Positions 10,531-18,769 are shown, counted from the first letter of the stretch. The stretch is DNA of 64,000 nucleotides from Bacillus sp. ISL-18 (GCF_018613415.1 NZ_JAGGQG010000006.1:248001-312000), one strand, 5' to 3'. Notes: a model not told the origin generated them from the letters alone. Numbers and translations are program-made.

Positions 10531-10569
10531 ATGAGAAGGAAATGTGAAGATTTCCATAAGAAAACGGAC

Positions 10570-10612
10570 AATAACAAAGAAGGCAGCTTTGAAAGCTGCC
10601 TTCTTTGTTATT
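10570..10612. terminator. strong bidirectional terminator
   Basis: A perfect 20-bp stem, from AATAACAAAGAAGGCAGCTT to its exact complement, with a TGA loop. It lies between the GH1 gene and the convergent 58-residue zinc-ribbon gene and can serve both. Confidence 0.85.
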
Positions 10613-10617
10613 GTATC

Positions 10618-10794
10618 TTAAGAAACCTTATTACTTTCAATATATGTTTCAAAAGCTGGGTGAAATTCTTTTTGATAATGTAGTTCCGGACATGATTTAA
10701 TGACAATTGATTTTAGGATATTCGAGTTTTTGGTCTCTAATACTTTATTACATTTTGGACAATGTTCAATAAAAAGGTTTTTAAATAAACGCAT
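10618..10794 (-). CDS. small zinc-ribbon-like hypothetical protein (58 residues)
   Basis: Translation from the ATG at 10794, with AGGAGG seven bases upstream, gives 58 residues; the longer open frame to 11007 lacks a ribosome site and is probably not coding. A CPKC motif near residues 12-15 and a later CPELHYQ give a Cys-X2-Cys ... Cys-X3-His set that could bind one zinc ion. The C terminus is acidic and aromatic (EFHPAFETYIES). I do not recognise a characterised family. The gene stands alone between a strong terminator and the divergent sulfur-transfer regulon. Confidence 0.7.
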   Translation of the reverse strand: MRLFKNLFIEHCPKCNKVLETKNSNILKSIVIKSCPELHYQKEFHPAFETYIESNKVS

Positions 10795-11183
10795 ACCCAG
10801 CCTCCTATTCAAATAAGCCCTATAGTTATACTTTGAATTATACAATATTAACGTAAATTTACAATTGATATCGGTCATTTTTATTATATGGTTGGTAAAA
10901 ATAAGGGTGACAATGTATGCAATTTCAGTTGATAGAAAAACAGAGAGGAAGATGATAATGGTATTTAAGGTATTTCTATAAAACAAAAATATTTCGACCG
11001 CCATCAATCGAGGTCCATTTTAATTTTAGCCATTTATGTAATTTTTAAAGTTATTCTATTGACTATATACCTATTGGGGTATAATATAGATCATGTTGGA
11101 AATACAATTATTAATCACTCGAAGATATTTTTAAAGGAAGATCGTTTGAAAATAGAAACTCATTGTTAAAGGAGGTAATAAGC
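10795..11183. other. 389-base intergenic stretch before the sulfur regulon
   Basis: The left part is AT-rich and should carry the promoter of the minus-strand zinc-ribbon gene, but I could not define it. The right part holds the CstR-type promoter/operator at 11059-11087 and about 95 bases of untranslated leader before the CstR-like gene. No further gene is supported. Confidence 0.6.
11059..11087 (+). promoter_or_regulatory. promoter with CstR-type operator, site 1
   Basis: TTGACT at 11059-11064 and TAATAT/TATAAT near 11080-11087 form a sigma-A-like promoter whose spacer holds ATACCTATTGGGGTAT (11067-11082), a semi-palindrome of the ATACC-N6-GGTAT type. Binding of the repressor here would block polymerase. 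Four related sites occur downstream within the same gene set. Confidence 0.8.
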
Positions 11184-11444
11184 ATGGAATACAATGATCA
11201 AATTAAAAATAGAGCCAAACGGATTGAAGGACAGCTTAGAGGAATTTTAAAAATGATGGAAGATAATAAGGATTGTAAAGAAGTAATCACCCAATTATCT
11301 GCAGCTAGAACGGCCATTGATCGTACCATTGGAGTAATTGTAAGCTCCAATTTAGTTGAATGTGTTCAAAAAGCGGAACAGCAAGGGGAAAGTATGGAAG
11401 AATTAGTAAAAGAAGCTGTTAATTTGTTAGTGAAAAGCCGATAA
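11184..11444 (+). CDS. cstR: CsoR/CstR-family persulfide-sensing repressor
   Basis: An 86-residue all-helical DUF156 repressor started at the ATG after AAAGGAGG. The two conserved sensing cysteines are present at about residues 31 (NKDCKEV) and 60 (NLVEC). The His of the copper-binding His-X3-Cys pair in CsoR is Asn here, which argues against Cu(I) and for persulfide sensing by a cysteine pair, as in S. aureus CstR. The gene heads a cluster of sulfurtransferases and a sulfite-exporter-type protein, supporting that role, and resembles yrkD of the B. subtilis yrk locus. It probably represses itself and the downstream genes through five similar operators. Confidence 0.88.
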   Translation: MEYNDQIKNRAKRIEGQLRGILKMMEDNKDCKEVITQLSAARTAIDRTIGVIVSSNLVECVQKAEQQGESMEELVKEAVNLLVKSR

Positions 11445-11451
11445 AAAAGGG

Positions 11452-11498
11452 TTGACACCCTCTTTTATTTTGAATATTATTATACCCGTAGGGGTAAA
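11452..11498 (+). promoter_or_regulatory. promoter with CstR-type operator, site 2
   Basis: TTGACA (11452-11457), a 17-base spacer and TATTAT (11475-11480) form a good sigma-A promoter. TATACCCGTAGGGGTAAA (11481-11498) immediately follows the -10 box, covering the probable start of transcription for the TusA gene. Confidence 0.8.
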
Positions 11499-11528
11499 GG
11501 TAAATAGAAAACAGGAGGAAAATATACA

Positions 11529-11756
11529 ATGAATATAGCAAAAGTATTAGATGCCAAAGGTTTAGCTTGTCCTATGCCAATTGTTAAAACAAAAAAGGCG
11601 ATCAATGAACTTCAATCTGGTGAAGTCTTAGAAATCCACACAACTGATAAAGGGGCAAAAAATGATCTTGCTGCATGGGCAAAATCAGGAGGACATGAAT
11701 TAGTAAAGTATGACGAGGAAAATGACATTTTAAAGTTTTGGATCAAAAAAGGATAA
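11529..11756 (+). CDS. yrkI: TusA-like sulfur carrier protein
   Basis: A 75-residue TusA/SirA-fold protein. The sulfur-carrying Cys is in the signature GLACPMPIVKTKKAI near residue 14; the rest (LEIHTTDKGAKNDLAAWAKSGGHEL) is typical. It would accept sulfane sulfur from rhodaneses or DsrE and hand it on. It has its own promoter and operator and a CAGGAGG ribosome site. It is nearly repeated as the N-terminal domain of the TusA-rhodanese fusion 1 kb downstream, sharing the ACPMPIVKTKKA stretch, so one probably arose by duplication of the other. Confidence 0.92.
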   Translation: MNIAKVLDAKGLACPMPIVKTKKAINELQSGEVLEIHTTDKGAKNDLAAWAKSGGHELVKYDEENDILKFWIKKG

Positions 11757-11772
11757 TTTTTTAATTCCTTAA

Positions 11773-11788
11773 ATACCTGTACAGGTAT
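11773..11788 (+). promoter_or_regulatory. CstR-type operator, site 3 (perfect palindrome)
   Basis: ATACCTGTACAGGTAT is a perfect 16-bp palindrome ahead of the DsrE gene and the most symmetric of the five sites. A TATATT stretch follows closely. Confidence 0.75.
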
Positions 11789-11822
11789 AGGTTATATTTA
11801 ATTACAATCAGGAGGTTACAAC

Positions 11823-12302
11823 ATGTCAGATAAGAAAAAAACGACAATTGTCTTATTTAGCGGAGATTACGATAAAGCTATGGCAGCTTATATCATTGCG
11901 AATGGTGCTGCTGCGTATGATCATGAAGTTACTATTTTTCATACATTTTGGGGATTAAACGCCCTTCGTAAGGATGAGAATATTTCGGTGAAAAAAAGTT
12001 TTATGGAAAAAATGTTTGGCAAGATGATGCCTAAAGGCGCTGATAAAATGGGTCTTTCAAAAATGAATTTTGCCGGGTTCGGTCCAAAAATGATTAAGGA
12101 CATTATGAAAAAACATAACGCACTGTCTTTGCCACAACTAATCGAGATGGCTCAAGAGCAGGATGTAAAACTCGTAGCCTGCACCATGACAATGGATTTA
12201 TTAGGTCTCAAACAAGAGGAGTTATTAGATTCAATCGAATATGCAGGTGTGGCAGCTTATTTAGGAGATGCAGAGGAAGGTAATGTTAATTTGTTTATTT
12301 AA
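11823..12302 (+). CDS. yrkE: DsrE/F-family sulfur relay protein
   Basis: This 159-residue cytosolic protein belongs to the DsrE2-like group: IVLFSGDYDKAMAAYIIANGAAA near the N terminus, HTFWGLNALRK, and a conserved Cys in VKLVACTMTMDLLGL near residue 119 that is expected to carry persulfide sulfur. A lysine- and methionine-rich middle segment (about residues 55-95) is characteristic of the group. It sits between TusA and a rhodanese gene, the usual company of sulfur-relay DsrE proteins, and matches yrkE of the B. subtilis yrk operon in position and type. The AGGAGG site is seven bases before the ATG. Confidence 0.9.
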   Translation: MSDKKKTTIVLFSGDYDKAMAAYIIANGAAAYDHEVTIFHTFWGLNALRKDENISVKKSFMEKMFGKMMPKGADKMGLSKMNFAGFGPKMIKDIMKKHNALSLPQLIEMAQEQDVKLVACTMTMDLLGLKQEELLDSIEYAGVAAYLGDAEEGNVNLFI

Positions 12303-12330
12303 TTACAGACAATCTTAGGAGGGCGTTAAC

Positions 12331-12627
12331 ATGAAAAAAATGACAGTAAAAGAAGTAGAGGCATTATTAAACGAAGGAAAGCAACTAAACATTATTGATG
12401 TGCGCGAAGTGGAAGAAGTAGCAGCCGGGAAAATTCCAGGCGCCCTAAATATTCCTTTAGGTTTAGTTGAGTTTCGCATGCATGAATTAGATAAATCAAA
12501 AGAATATATTATGGTATGCAGGTCAGGTGGAAGAAGTGGCCGTGCAACACAATTTCTTGAAAGCTATGGATTTAACGTGATAAACATGTCAGGCGGTATG
12601 CTTGCATGGGAAGGTAAAATAGAATAA
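12331..12627 (+). CDS. single-domain rhodanese
   Basis: A 98-residue rhodanese that would move sulfane sulfur between thiols. The domain covers the whole protein, with IIDVREVEEVAAGKIPGALNIPLG and the active-site loop VCRSGGRSGRA, whose Cys is near residue 63. The AGGAGG site is seven bases ahead of the ATG. It is 28 bases after the DsrE gene with no new operator between, so the two probably share a transcript. Confidence 0.93.
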   Translation: MKKMTVKEVEALLNEGKQLNIIDVREVEEVAAGKIPGALNIPLGLVEFRMHELDKSKEYIMVCRSGGRSGRATQFLESYGFNVINMSGGMLAWEGKIE

Positions 12628-12645
12628 ATTTTTTTAAATTAAAAT

Positions 12646-12661
12646 ATACCCATATAGGTAT
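12646..12661 (+). promoter_or_regulatory. CstR-type operator, site 4
   Basis: ATACCCATATAGGTAT (12646-12661) lies directly before the ribosome binding site of the TusA-rhodanese fusion gene. It keeps the ATACC and GGTAT half-sites. Confidence 0.72.
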
Positions 12662-12679
12662 TAAGCAGGAGGATTTATA

Positions 12680-13255
12680 ATGGAAAACATGAAAGCAAAC
12701 GTTACATTAGATGCAAAAGGATTAGCATGCCCAATGCCGATTGTTAAAACAAAAAAGGCAATGAATACTCTTGAGGCAGGTAATGTTTTAGAAGTTAAAG
12801 CCACAGATAAAGGATCTAAAGCCGATTTAAAAGCCTGGGCAGAAAGTACGGGTCATCAATACCTCGGAACAATTGAAGAAGGAGATATACTGAAGCATTA
12901 TCTTCGAAAGTCTTCGGATGAAGATTCCAAGGAAAAAAAGTACTCAAATGTGACAAATAATAAAATCCTTGAAAACAAAATCGAAAACAATGAGGACATT
13001 GTCGTTCTTGACGTAAGGGAAGCGGCGGAATATGCCTTTAACCATATCCCAGGTGCGGTCTCTATTCCTTTAGGTGAATTAGAAATTCGAATGGACGAGC
13101 TAAATAAAGATAAAGAAATTTATGTCATTTGTCGTACAGGGAGTCGCAGTGATCTAGCAGCATGGAAGTTAGCGGAAAAAGGATTTACAAATGTAGTGAA
13201 TGTGGTACCGGGTATGAGTCAGTGGAATGGTCAAACAACAGGCATTAATAAATAA
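12680..13255 (+). CDS. yrkF: TusA-rhodanese fusion protein
   Basis: A 191-residue two-domain protein. Residues 1-78 are TusA-like with the CPMPIVKTKKA motif (Cys near 18). After a Lys/Ser-rich linker of about 25 residues, a rhodanese domain runs from about 100 to 188 with DVREAAEYAFNHIPGAVSIPLG and the active-site loop ICRTGSRSDLAA (Cys near 150). Fusing donor and acceptor suggests intramolecular sulfur transfer. The layout matches B. subtilis YrkF, and is comparable in function to S. aureus CstA. It has its own upstream operator and AGGAGG site. Confidence 0.92.
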   Translation: MENMKANVTLDAKGLACPMPIVKTKKAMNTLEAGNVLEVKATDKGSKADLKAWAESTGHQYLGTIEEGDILKHYLRKSSDEDSKEKKYSNVTNNKILENKIENNEDIVVLDVREAAEYAFNHIPGAVSIPLGELEIRMDELNKDKEIYVICRTGSRSDLAAWKLAEKGFTNVVNVVPGMSQWNGQTTGINK

Positions 13256-13293
13256 CTTAACTTTTTAATTAGCATATTTTTTTAATTGAAATA

Positions 13294-13309
13294 ATACCTT
13301 GGGGGGTAA
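13294..13309 (+). promoter_or_regulatory. CstR-type operator, site 5, overlapping the ribosome site
   Basis: ATACCTTGGGGGGTAA (13294-13309) is an imperfect copy. Its GGGGGG half coincides with the probable Shine-Dalgarno of the rhodanese-MBL gene, so the same bases could serve transcriptional and translational control. Confidence 0.62.
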
Positions 13310-13316
13310 TGGGAAA

Positions 13317-14444
13317 ATGACTGTAACTATTATGACTTCAAAAGACGTATCAAAAAAAGTCTTTAATAAGGAAGATCTATTTATTTTAGACGTGCGAAAC
13401 GAAAATGATTTTCAGAATTGGAAGATTGAAGGAAAAAACTTTGACTATTTAAATATCCCTTATTTTGAATTGCTGGATGGTGTAGAAGAGATCATCGGAA
13501 AAATACCATCTGACAAAGAAGTATTAGTTGTTTGTGCAAAAGAAGGTTCCTCTGTAATGGTAGCAGAAATGCTTTCAGAAGCGGGGTTAAACGTGTCATA
13601 CTTTAAGGGTGGAATGAAAGCATGGAGTGAACATTTAGAACCGGTTAAAGTTGGAGACTTACATGATGGAGGCGAAATTTATCAGTTTATACGAATTGGT
13701 AAAGGCTGCTTATCCTACATGGTTGTTTCAAACGGGGAGGCAGCACTGATTGATGCTACACGAATGACTGACACCTATCTTGAATTTGCTGAAAGCATCG
13801 GTGCAAAAATTACGAATGTATTTGATACTCATCTTCATGCAGACCATATTTCAGGAGGTCGAACAATTGCTGAAAAAACGGGTGCAATCTACTGGTTACC
13901 ACCTAAGGATGCTACAGAAGTTACCTTTGAGTACCAGCCATTAGAAGATGGTAATGAAATCAAAGTTGGAGATACACTCATTACGATTCAAGCATTATAT
14001 TCTCCTGGTCACACAATCGGATCTACATCCTCTGTTGTAGATGGAAATTTTTTACTTTCAGGTGATATTTTATTCATTGATTCAATCGGAAGACCAGACC
14101 TAGCAGGTATGGCAGAAGACTGGGTGGGAGATTTAAGAGAAACACTTTATAACCGTTATAGAGAATTATCAGAAGATCTTATTGTTCTTCCCGCGCATTT
14201 TATGATAATTGAAGAATTAAACGATGATGGAAGTGTGTCAGAAAAATTAAGTATCTTATTTGCAAAAAATCATGGTCTATCGATTGAAGATGAAAATGAT
14301 TTCAGAAAAATGGTGACCGAAAACCTGCCGCCACAGCCAAATGCTTATCAAGAAATTCGTGAAACGAATATGGGGAAAATAAATCCTGACTTAGAAAAAC
14401 AACGTGAAATGGAAATCGGTCCAAACCGTTGTGCAGTTAGATAA
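13317..14444 (+). CDS. yrkH: rhodanese-metallo-beta-lactamase fusion, persulfide dioxygenase-like
   Basis: A 375-residue cytosolic protein related to persulfide dioxygenases (ETHE1, CstB). A rhodanese domain is N-terminal (about residues 1-105, loop [13 protein letters not shown] with its Cys retained). The metallo-beta-lactamase domain follows, with the metal motif His172-X-His174-X-Asp176-His177 in [11 protein letters not shown], then [26 protein letters not shown] and LPAHF. The rhodanese-first order differs from S. aureus CstB, in which the MBL domain leads. The expected reaction is oxidation of low-molecular-weight persulfide to sulfite or thiosulfate. The ATG at 13317 is preferred over an upstream TTG because of GGGGGG nine bases before it. 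Confidence 0.88.
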   Translation: MTVTIMTSKDVSKKVFNKEDLFILDVRNENDFQNWKIEGKNFDYLNIPYFELLDGVEEIIGKIPSDKEVLVVCAKEGSSVMVAEMLSEAGLNVSYFKGGMKAWSEHLEPVKVGDLHDGGEIYQFIRIGKGCLSYMVVSNGEAALIDATRMTDTYLEFAESIGAKITNVFDTHLHADHISGGRTIAEKTGAIYWLPPKDATEVTFEYQPLEDGNEIKVGDTLITIQALYSPGHTIGSTSSVVDGNFLLSGDILFIDSIGRPDLAGMAEDWVGDLRETLYNRYRELSEDLIVLPAHFMIIEELNDDGSVSEKLSILFAKNHGLSIEDENDFRKMVTENLPPQPNAYQEIRETNMGKINPDLEKQREMEIGPNRCAVR

Positions 14445-14488
14445 ATCGTAAATGGATGACTAAGAATGGTAGCCAAAAGGAGGACAAC

Positions 14489-15265
14489 ATGGATATTACC
14501 TTAATAATCACGCTCTTCCTAATTGGATTTATAGGCTCATTTATTTCTGGGATGCTAGGAATAGGCGGTGCAATTATCAACTTTCCGATGTTGTTATATA
14601 TTCCAGCTATGCTGGGTGTAGGTCATTTTACAGCTCATGAAGTTTCAGGAATTACGGCTATCCAGGTTTTCTTTGCGACAATTGGCGGCGTTTTGGCTTA
14701 CCGTAAAGGAGGATTTTTAAATAAAAAACTAACCGCCTACATGGGAATTAGTATCCTTTTGGGAAGTTTTATTGGTGGTTTCGGTTCGACTCATATGCCG
14801 GAGAGTGGAATTAATCTCGTGTATGGAATTTTAGCACTAATTGCTGTAGTCATGATATTTGTTCCCAAAAAGGGGATTGATGATATTCCTTTAGAACACG
14901 TCATATTTAACAAATGGCTTGCTGCATTATTTGCTTTCTTTGTAGGAATTGGGGCTGGCATTGTAGGAGCGGGAGGCGCGTTTTTGTTAGTACCAATCAT
15001 GTTGGTTGTTTTAAAGATTCCAACAAGAATGACCATTGCCTCGTCCTTAGCCATTACCTTTATTTCATCAATAGGAGCTGTTTCTGGAAAAATAACAACA
15101 GGGCAAGTGGCAATTCTTCCTTCGCTCATTATGGTTGTTGCCAGTTTAATTGCTTCACCGCTAGGAGCAAATGCTGGGAAAAAAGTAAATACAAAAGTAT
15201 TACAAATCATTATGGGGATTTTAATCTTAGCTACAGCAGTAAAGACATGGATGACGATATTGTAA
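14489..15265 (+). CDS. yrkJ: TauE/SafE (TSUP) membrane transporter, probable sulfite exporter
   Basis: A 258-residue integral membrane protein with about eight predicted helices in two halves. The glycine-rich repeats [19 protein letters not shown] and [18 protein letters not shown] near the start of each half are the family signature. ATG at 14489 follows AAAGGAGG. As the last gene of the regulon it would export sulfite or a related sulfur oxyanion made by the dioxygenase-like enzyme, by analogy with the TauE gene in the S. aureus cst locus and yrkJ in B. subtilis. The substrate is inferred only from this context. Confidence 0.88.
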   Translation: MDITLIITLFLIGFIGSFISGMLGIGGAIINFPMLLYIPAMLGVGHFTAHEVSGITAIQVFFATIGGVLAYRKGGFLNKKLTAYMGISILLGSFIGGFGSTHMPESGINLVYGILALIAVVMIFVPKKGIDDIPLEHVIFNKWLAALFAFFVGIGAGIVGAGGAFLLVPIMLVVLKIPTRMTIASSLAITFISSIGAVSGKITTGQVAILPSLIMVVASLIASPLGANAGKKVNTKVLQIIMGILILATAVKTWMTIL

Positions 15266-15270
15266 GTAAC

Positions 15271-15302
15271 AAGGCCTGCTTTAGTTAGCAGTCCTTTTTT
15301 TA
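15271..15302 (+). terminator. intrinsic terminator of the sulfur regulon
   Basis: GGCCTGCT and AGCAGTCC flank a short TTAGTT loop, followed by a seven-base T run, a few bases after the transporter stop codon. The stem has mismatches. Confidence 0.65.
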
Positions 15303-15487
15303 TATTTTTCTAAATATTAAAAAAACACAAATTCTTCTAAAAAAACTCTCTACTAGTTTTTAAATGAAAGATTATAAAATGAAATGGGATTGGAAGCATT
15401 TTCTCATTTGTGGGGGTGATGAAGGCTGTTAATATTTAGGTCAATCTTTTTTGGAAAAACTAAACAGGTAAAGGGGGAGGAAAAGAT

Positions 15488-17506
15488 TTGAAACGATTTT
15501 CTAAGAGAACAGCAACCTTAACACTTGCAGCTTTAATGCTGTCATCGACGGTCATTCCTTTTGCAAGTGCGGAGCAGGGGAAATCAAATGGAAATAAACA
15601 AAATGCTCCTGAGATAGCTGCGACGGCGAAAAGCATTCTTGTCCAAGGTGACAAGAAATTCAAAGACCTCAATAACAATGGCCGGCTTGATCCCTATGAA
15701 AACTGGCAGCTGCCGACTGTAGTACGGGTCAAGGATCTTGTCAAAAAGATGACACTTGAGGAAAAAGCCGGCATGATGTTGATAACAGAATTCCCAGCTT
15801 TTAAGGATAACAAGTTAGTCTTACCCAATAAATTAATTGATCAAAATACCCGTTATTACATTTTCCGGCAAACCCCAACTGTCGATACCATTGCGTCTTA
15901 TAATAATCAGCTTCAAGAAGCGGCAGAAGGATCGAGATTAGGAATTCCTATTGTCATTACCTCAAATCCCCGGAATCATGCATCTACTGATTATACGAAT
16001 AGCAGTGAAGGGGCAGGTTTACATTCATTTTGGCCAGGTCCTTTAGGGCTCGCCGCCACGCGTGACAGCAGTCTTGTCAAGGATTTTGCTGAAACCGCTG
16101 CGAAAGAATGGAGAGCAGCTGGAATTCGCAAGATATATGGATACACAGCAGATATTGCGACAGATCCACTTTGGGCTCGAATAGAAGATACGTTCGGCGA
16201 ACAGCATGCCCTTGCTTCTGGCATGATTTATAACGTCATCAAGGGTTTCCAAGGAGATGAGCTGGGTAAAGACAGTGTCGCCATTACTGTCAAGCATTTT
16301 CCTGGCGGCGGGGCACGCGACAATGGCCTAGATCCACATTTTCCGGAAGGCAAATTCAATCCATATCCAACTGCTGGAAGCTTGTTAAAATATCATCTTC
16401 CAAGCTTTAGAGCGGCTATTACAGCTGGTGTGTCTTCGGTAATGCCTTATTATGCTTATCCAAGCAATACTAGTGCTGACCAAGGGTTACCATGGTTTAG
16501 CCCTACTCAGCAATTTGAGGAAGTTGGTTTTGCATTAAACAAAGCAATCATTACGGATCTCCTTCGTGGGCAGCTTGGATTCAAGGGTTATGTTAACTCT
16601 GATACAGGCGCGGTCGGTAATAATGCATGGGGAGCTGAAAGCTTAACGTCAGAAGAAAAATTTGCAAAAGCTATTAATGCTGGTACGAATATTATCTCTG
16701 GCGCTTCTGATCCTACTCCCATCATCAATGCAGTAAAACATGGCATACTTAAAGAAGAAAAAGTTGATCAATCTGTTTCATTTTTACTAACAGAGATGAT
16801 GAAATTGGACCTTTTTGAAAACCCTTACGTAAATGGACGGCATGCCCTTGATGTGGCGAATAATCCGGAGTCACAGAAAAAGGCAGATGCAGCTCATCGC
16901 AAGTCCCTTGTTCTTTTGCGTAATGATAAAGTCAATGGAGAGAAACTACTTCCATTGAGTGATGGAAAGATTAGCCAAGTTAAACTTTATGTTGAAATGT
17001 TCCCGGGTGGAAATGACGCGGCGGCCACGAAGAAATTAAGAGAAACGATCCAAAAATATGACCCTTCGATCACAGTAACAGATAAGCTTGAAGAAGCCAC
17101 ACATGCATTCGTATGGGTTCGACCTGTTCAATCGAACTGGGACAATAACCCACGGATTTCCGTAGGTCCTGAGACAGGTATCACAAATGTCGATCGAATT
17201 ATCGAAATTCAGAAAACGGTACCGACCATTACGGCTATTAATTTCACGAATCCATGGTTAATCGACCAAATTGAACCAAATGCAGCAGCGGTGGTTGCGA
17301 CGTTTGGTACGAAAGCAGAGGCAATAGTGGATATCATTCGCGGTAAATTCAAACCGACAGGAAAACTTCCATTCACCATTCCAGCGAATAAAGCAGCTGT
17401 CGATAACGAAGTTGGAGATATTCCTGGATATGAAGAAGACCCTTCTTATGTTTATAAAAATAAGAGTGGGGACAAGTATGGATTTGATTTTGGATTGAAT
17501 TATTAA
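15488..17506 (+). CDS. secreted glycoside hydrolase family 3 protein
   Basis: A 672-residue exported protein. A Sec signal peptide covers residues 1-28 (cleavage after FASA). The GH3 N-terminal barrel is marked by MTLEEKAGMMLIT and VKHFPGGGARDNGLDPHF; the likely nucleophile Asp lies in GYVNSDTGAVG near residue 380. The C-terminal domain contains KSLVLLRND and FGTKAEAIVDIIRGKFKPTGKLPF and ends YGFDFGLNY. This places it near exo-beta-glucosidases and xylosidases; the exact sugar cannot be read from the sequence. The TTG start is set by AGGGGGAGG. A GH10 xylanase lies nearby, so roles in plant cell-wall breakdown are likely. Confidence 0.9.
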   Translation: MKRFSKRTATLTLAALMLSSTVIPFASAEQGKSNGNKQNAPEIAATAKSILVQGDKKFKDLNNNGRLDPYENWQLPTVVRVKDLVKKMTLEEKAGMMLITEFPAFKDNKLVLPNKLIDQNTRYYIFRQTPTVDTIASYNNQLQEAAEGSRLGIPIVITSNPRNHASTDYTNSSEGAGLHSFWPGPLGLAATRDSSLVKDFAETAAKEWRAAGIRKIYGYTADIATDPLWARIEDTFGEQHALASGMIYNVIKGFQGDELGKDSVAITVKHFPGGGARDNGLDPHFPEGKFNPYPTAGSLLKYHLPSFRAAITAGVSSVMPYYAYPSNTSADQGLPWFSPTQQFEEVGFALNKAIITDLLRGQLGFKGYVNSDTGAVGNNAWGAESLTSEEKFAKAINAGTNIISGASDPTPIINAVKHGILKEEKVDQSVSFLLTEMMKLDLFENPYVNGRHALDVANNPESQKKADAAHRKSLVLLRNDKVNGEKLLPLSDGKISQVKLYVEMFPGGNDAAATKKLRETIQKYDPSITVTDKLEEATHAFVWVRPVQSNWDNNPRISVGPETGITNVDRIIEIQKTVPTITAINFTNPWLIDQIEPNAAAVVATFGTKAEAIVDIIRGKFKPTGKLPFTIPANKAAVDNEVGDIPGYEEDPSYVYKNKSGDKYGFDFGLNY

Positions 17507-17536
17507 CAATGATATTGAGTAAATGAAAAGAATAGG

Positions 17537-17576
17537 AAAAAAGAGTGACTTCACTAATCTGGAGTCACTCTTTTTG
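17537..17576. terminator. bidirectional terminator
   Basis: The AAAAAGAGTGACT arm pairs with AGTCACTCTTTTT around a 12-base loop, with A and T runs on either side, between the convergent GH3 and reductase genes. Confidence 0.85.
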
Positions 17577-17593
17577 ATTAAAACTAAATTATT

Positions 17594-18769
17594 TTAATAG
17601 ACATCGCGCTGGTAACGGCCTTGCGTCTTCATATCATTTAGATAGGCTTCTGCTTGTTCAGGAGTCATTGATCCTTCTTTTTCAATCACACTTAAGAGTG
17701 CGTTGTGGACATCTTTCGCCATATATTGCTTATCTCCACAAACATAAAAGTATGCCCCGTTTTCCAGCCATTCAAATAGTTCCTTACTGTTTTCCAGCAT
17801 TTTATGTTGTACATATACTTTTTCTGCAGAATCACGGGAGAAGGCAGTATCTAATTTCGTTAGTACGCCATTTTTTTGATATTTTTCTAATTCATCTTGA
17901 TAAAGAAAATCGGATGCTGCATGTTGATCTCCAAAAAACAGCCATGATTTTCCAGGTGCTTTATTAACCGCACGTTCTTCGATAAACGAGCGGAATGGCG
18001 CAATGCCTGTCCCTGGACCCACCATAATAATGTCTTTTTCTTGTGTGTCTGGGAGATGAAAGTGTTTATTTGGCTGCACGAACACTGGTAGTGTATCTCC
18101 TTCTTGAATACGTTCTGCAACTTGTACAGAACAAACCCCTTTGCGATCGCGTCCGTGAGCGTTGTAGCGGACCGCACCGATGGTTAGATGTACTTCACCA
18201 GGGTGGGCCGCTAGACTGCTCGCGATCGAATAGAGACGCGGAGTCATTTTTCTTAATAAAGAAACAACCTCTTGAGCAGTAGCTTTCCAAGGACCAAAAT
18301 CTTTTAACAAATCAAGCAAATCACGACCGTTGGTATATTCTTTCAGCTGGGGTGCATTTTCAATTAAAACAAGAGATTTAAGCTCTTCGTTTTCTGTCAA
18401 TTCAGCTGCCGCTTGGAGAATTTTTTTAGACAATAAGGTAATTTCAAAGAAGTCGGTTAACGCTTCTTTTAATGGAAGTGTTTCACCTTGTTTATTAATG
18501 GTGACAACAGTATTTTCATCCCAATTCATTTCTTGAAGTAGTGAAGCCACAAGTTCCGGATCATTCTTTGGGATAATCCCAAGAGCATCCCCTGGATTAT
18601 AAGAAAGACCTGAACCTTGCAATGATAACTCAATATGCCTTGTTTCTTTACTAGAGCCTGGTCCATTTAAATTGACGTTTTTAAGAGCTTTTGCTGGAAA
18701 AGGGTTCGTTCTTGAATAAGTGGTCGGGACTTTTTTATCTTCTTCATTTTTATTTACAGTAAGTTGCAT
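17594..18769 (-). CDS. CysJ-like FAD/NADPH reductase without flavodoxin domain
   Basis: This protein of about 391 residues corresponds to the C-terminal two thirds of sulfite reductase flavoprotein subunits and cytochrome P450 reductase-like enzymes. FAD-binding motifs are PRLYSIASS and GVCS; NADPH-binding motifs are VGPGTGIAPFRSFIEER, FFGDQH, YVCGD and the closing YQRDVY. The N-terminal flavodoxin (FMN) domain of CysJ/YvgR is absent, and no flavodoxin or cysI gene lies next to it, so its electron acceptor is unknown. The ATG at 18769 (GAGGTG six bases upstream) is preferred to the GTG at 18778. Confidence 0.87.
   Translation of the reverse strand: MQLTVNKNEEDKKVPTTYSRTNPFPAKALKNVNLNGPGSSKETRHIELSLQGSGLSYNPGDALGIIPKNDPELVASLLQEMNWDENTVVTINKQGETLPLKEALTDFFEITLLSKKILQAAAELTENEELKSLVLIENAPQLKEYTNGRDLLDLLKDFGPWKATAQEVVSLLRKMTPRLYSIASSLAAHPGEVHLTIGAVRYNAHGRDRKGVCSVQVAERIQEGDTLPVFVQPNKHFHLPDTQEKDIIMVGPGTGIAPFRSFIEERAVNKAPGKSWLFFGDQHAASDFLYQDELEKYQKNGVLTKLDTAFSRDSAEKVYVQHKMLENSKELFEWLENGAYFYVCGDKQYMAKDVHNALLSVIEKEGSMTPEQAEAYLNDMKTQGRYQRDVY

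Noticed and set aside
10795..11007. N-terminal extension of the minus-strand zinc-ribbon protein to 129 residues
   Set aside because: The extension has no ribosome site and reads as hydrophobic AT-rich sequence, while an ideal AGGAGG-spaced ATG exists at 10794.
15398..15412. cre-like site upstream of the GH3 gene
   Set aside because: TGGAAGCATTTTCT lacks the central CG and the terminal A of the consensus, unlike the perfect match before the pectinase gene.
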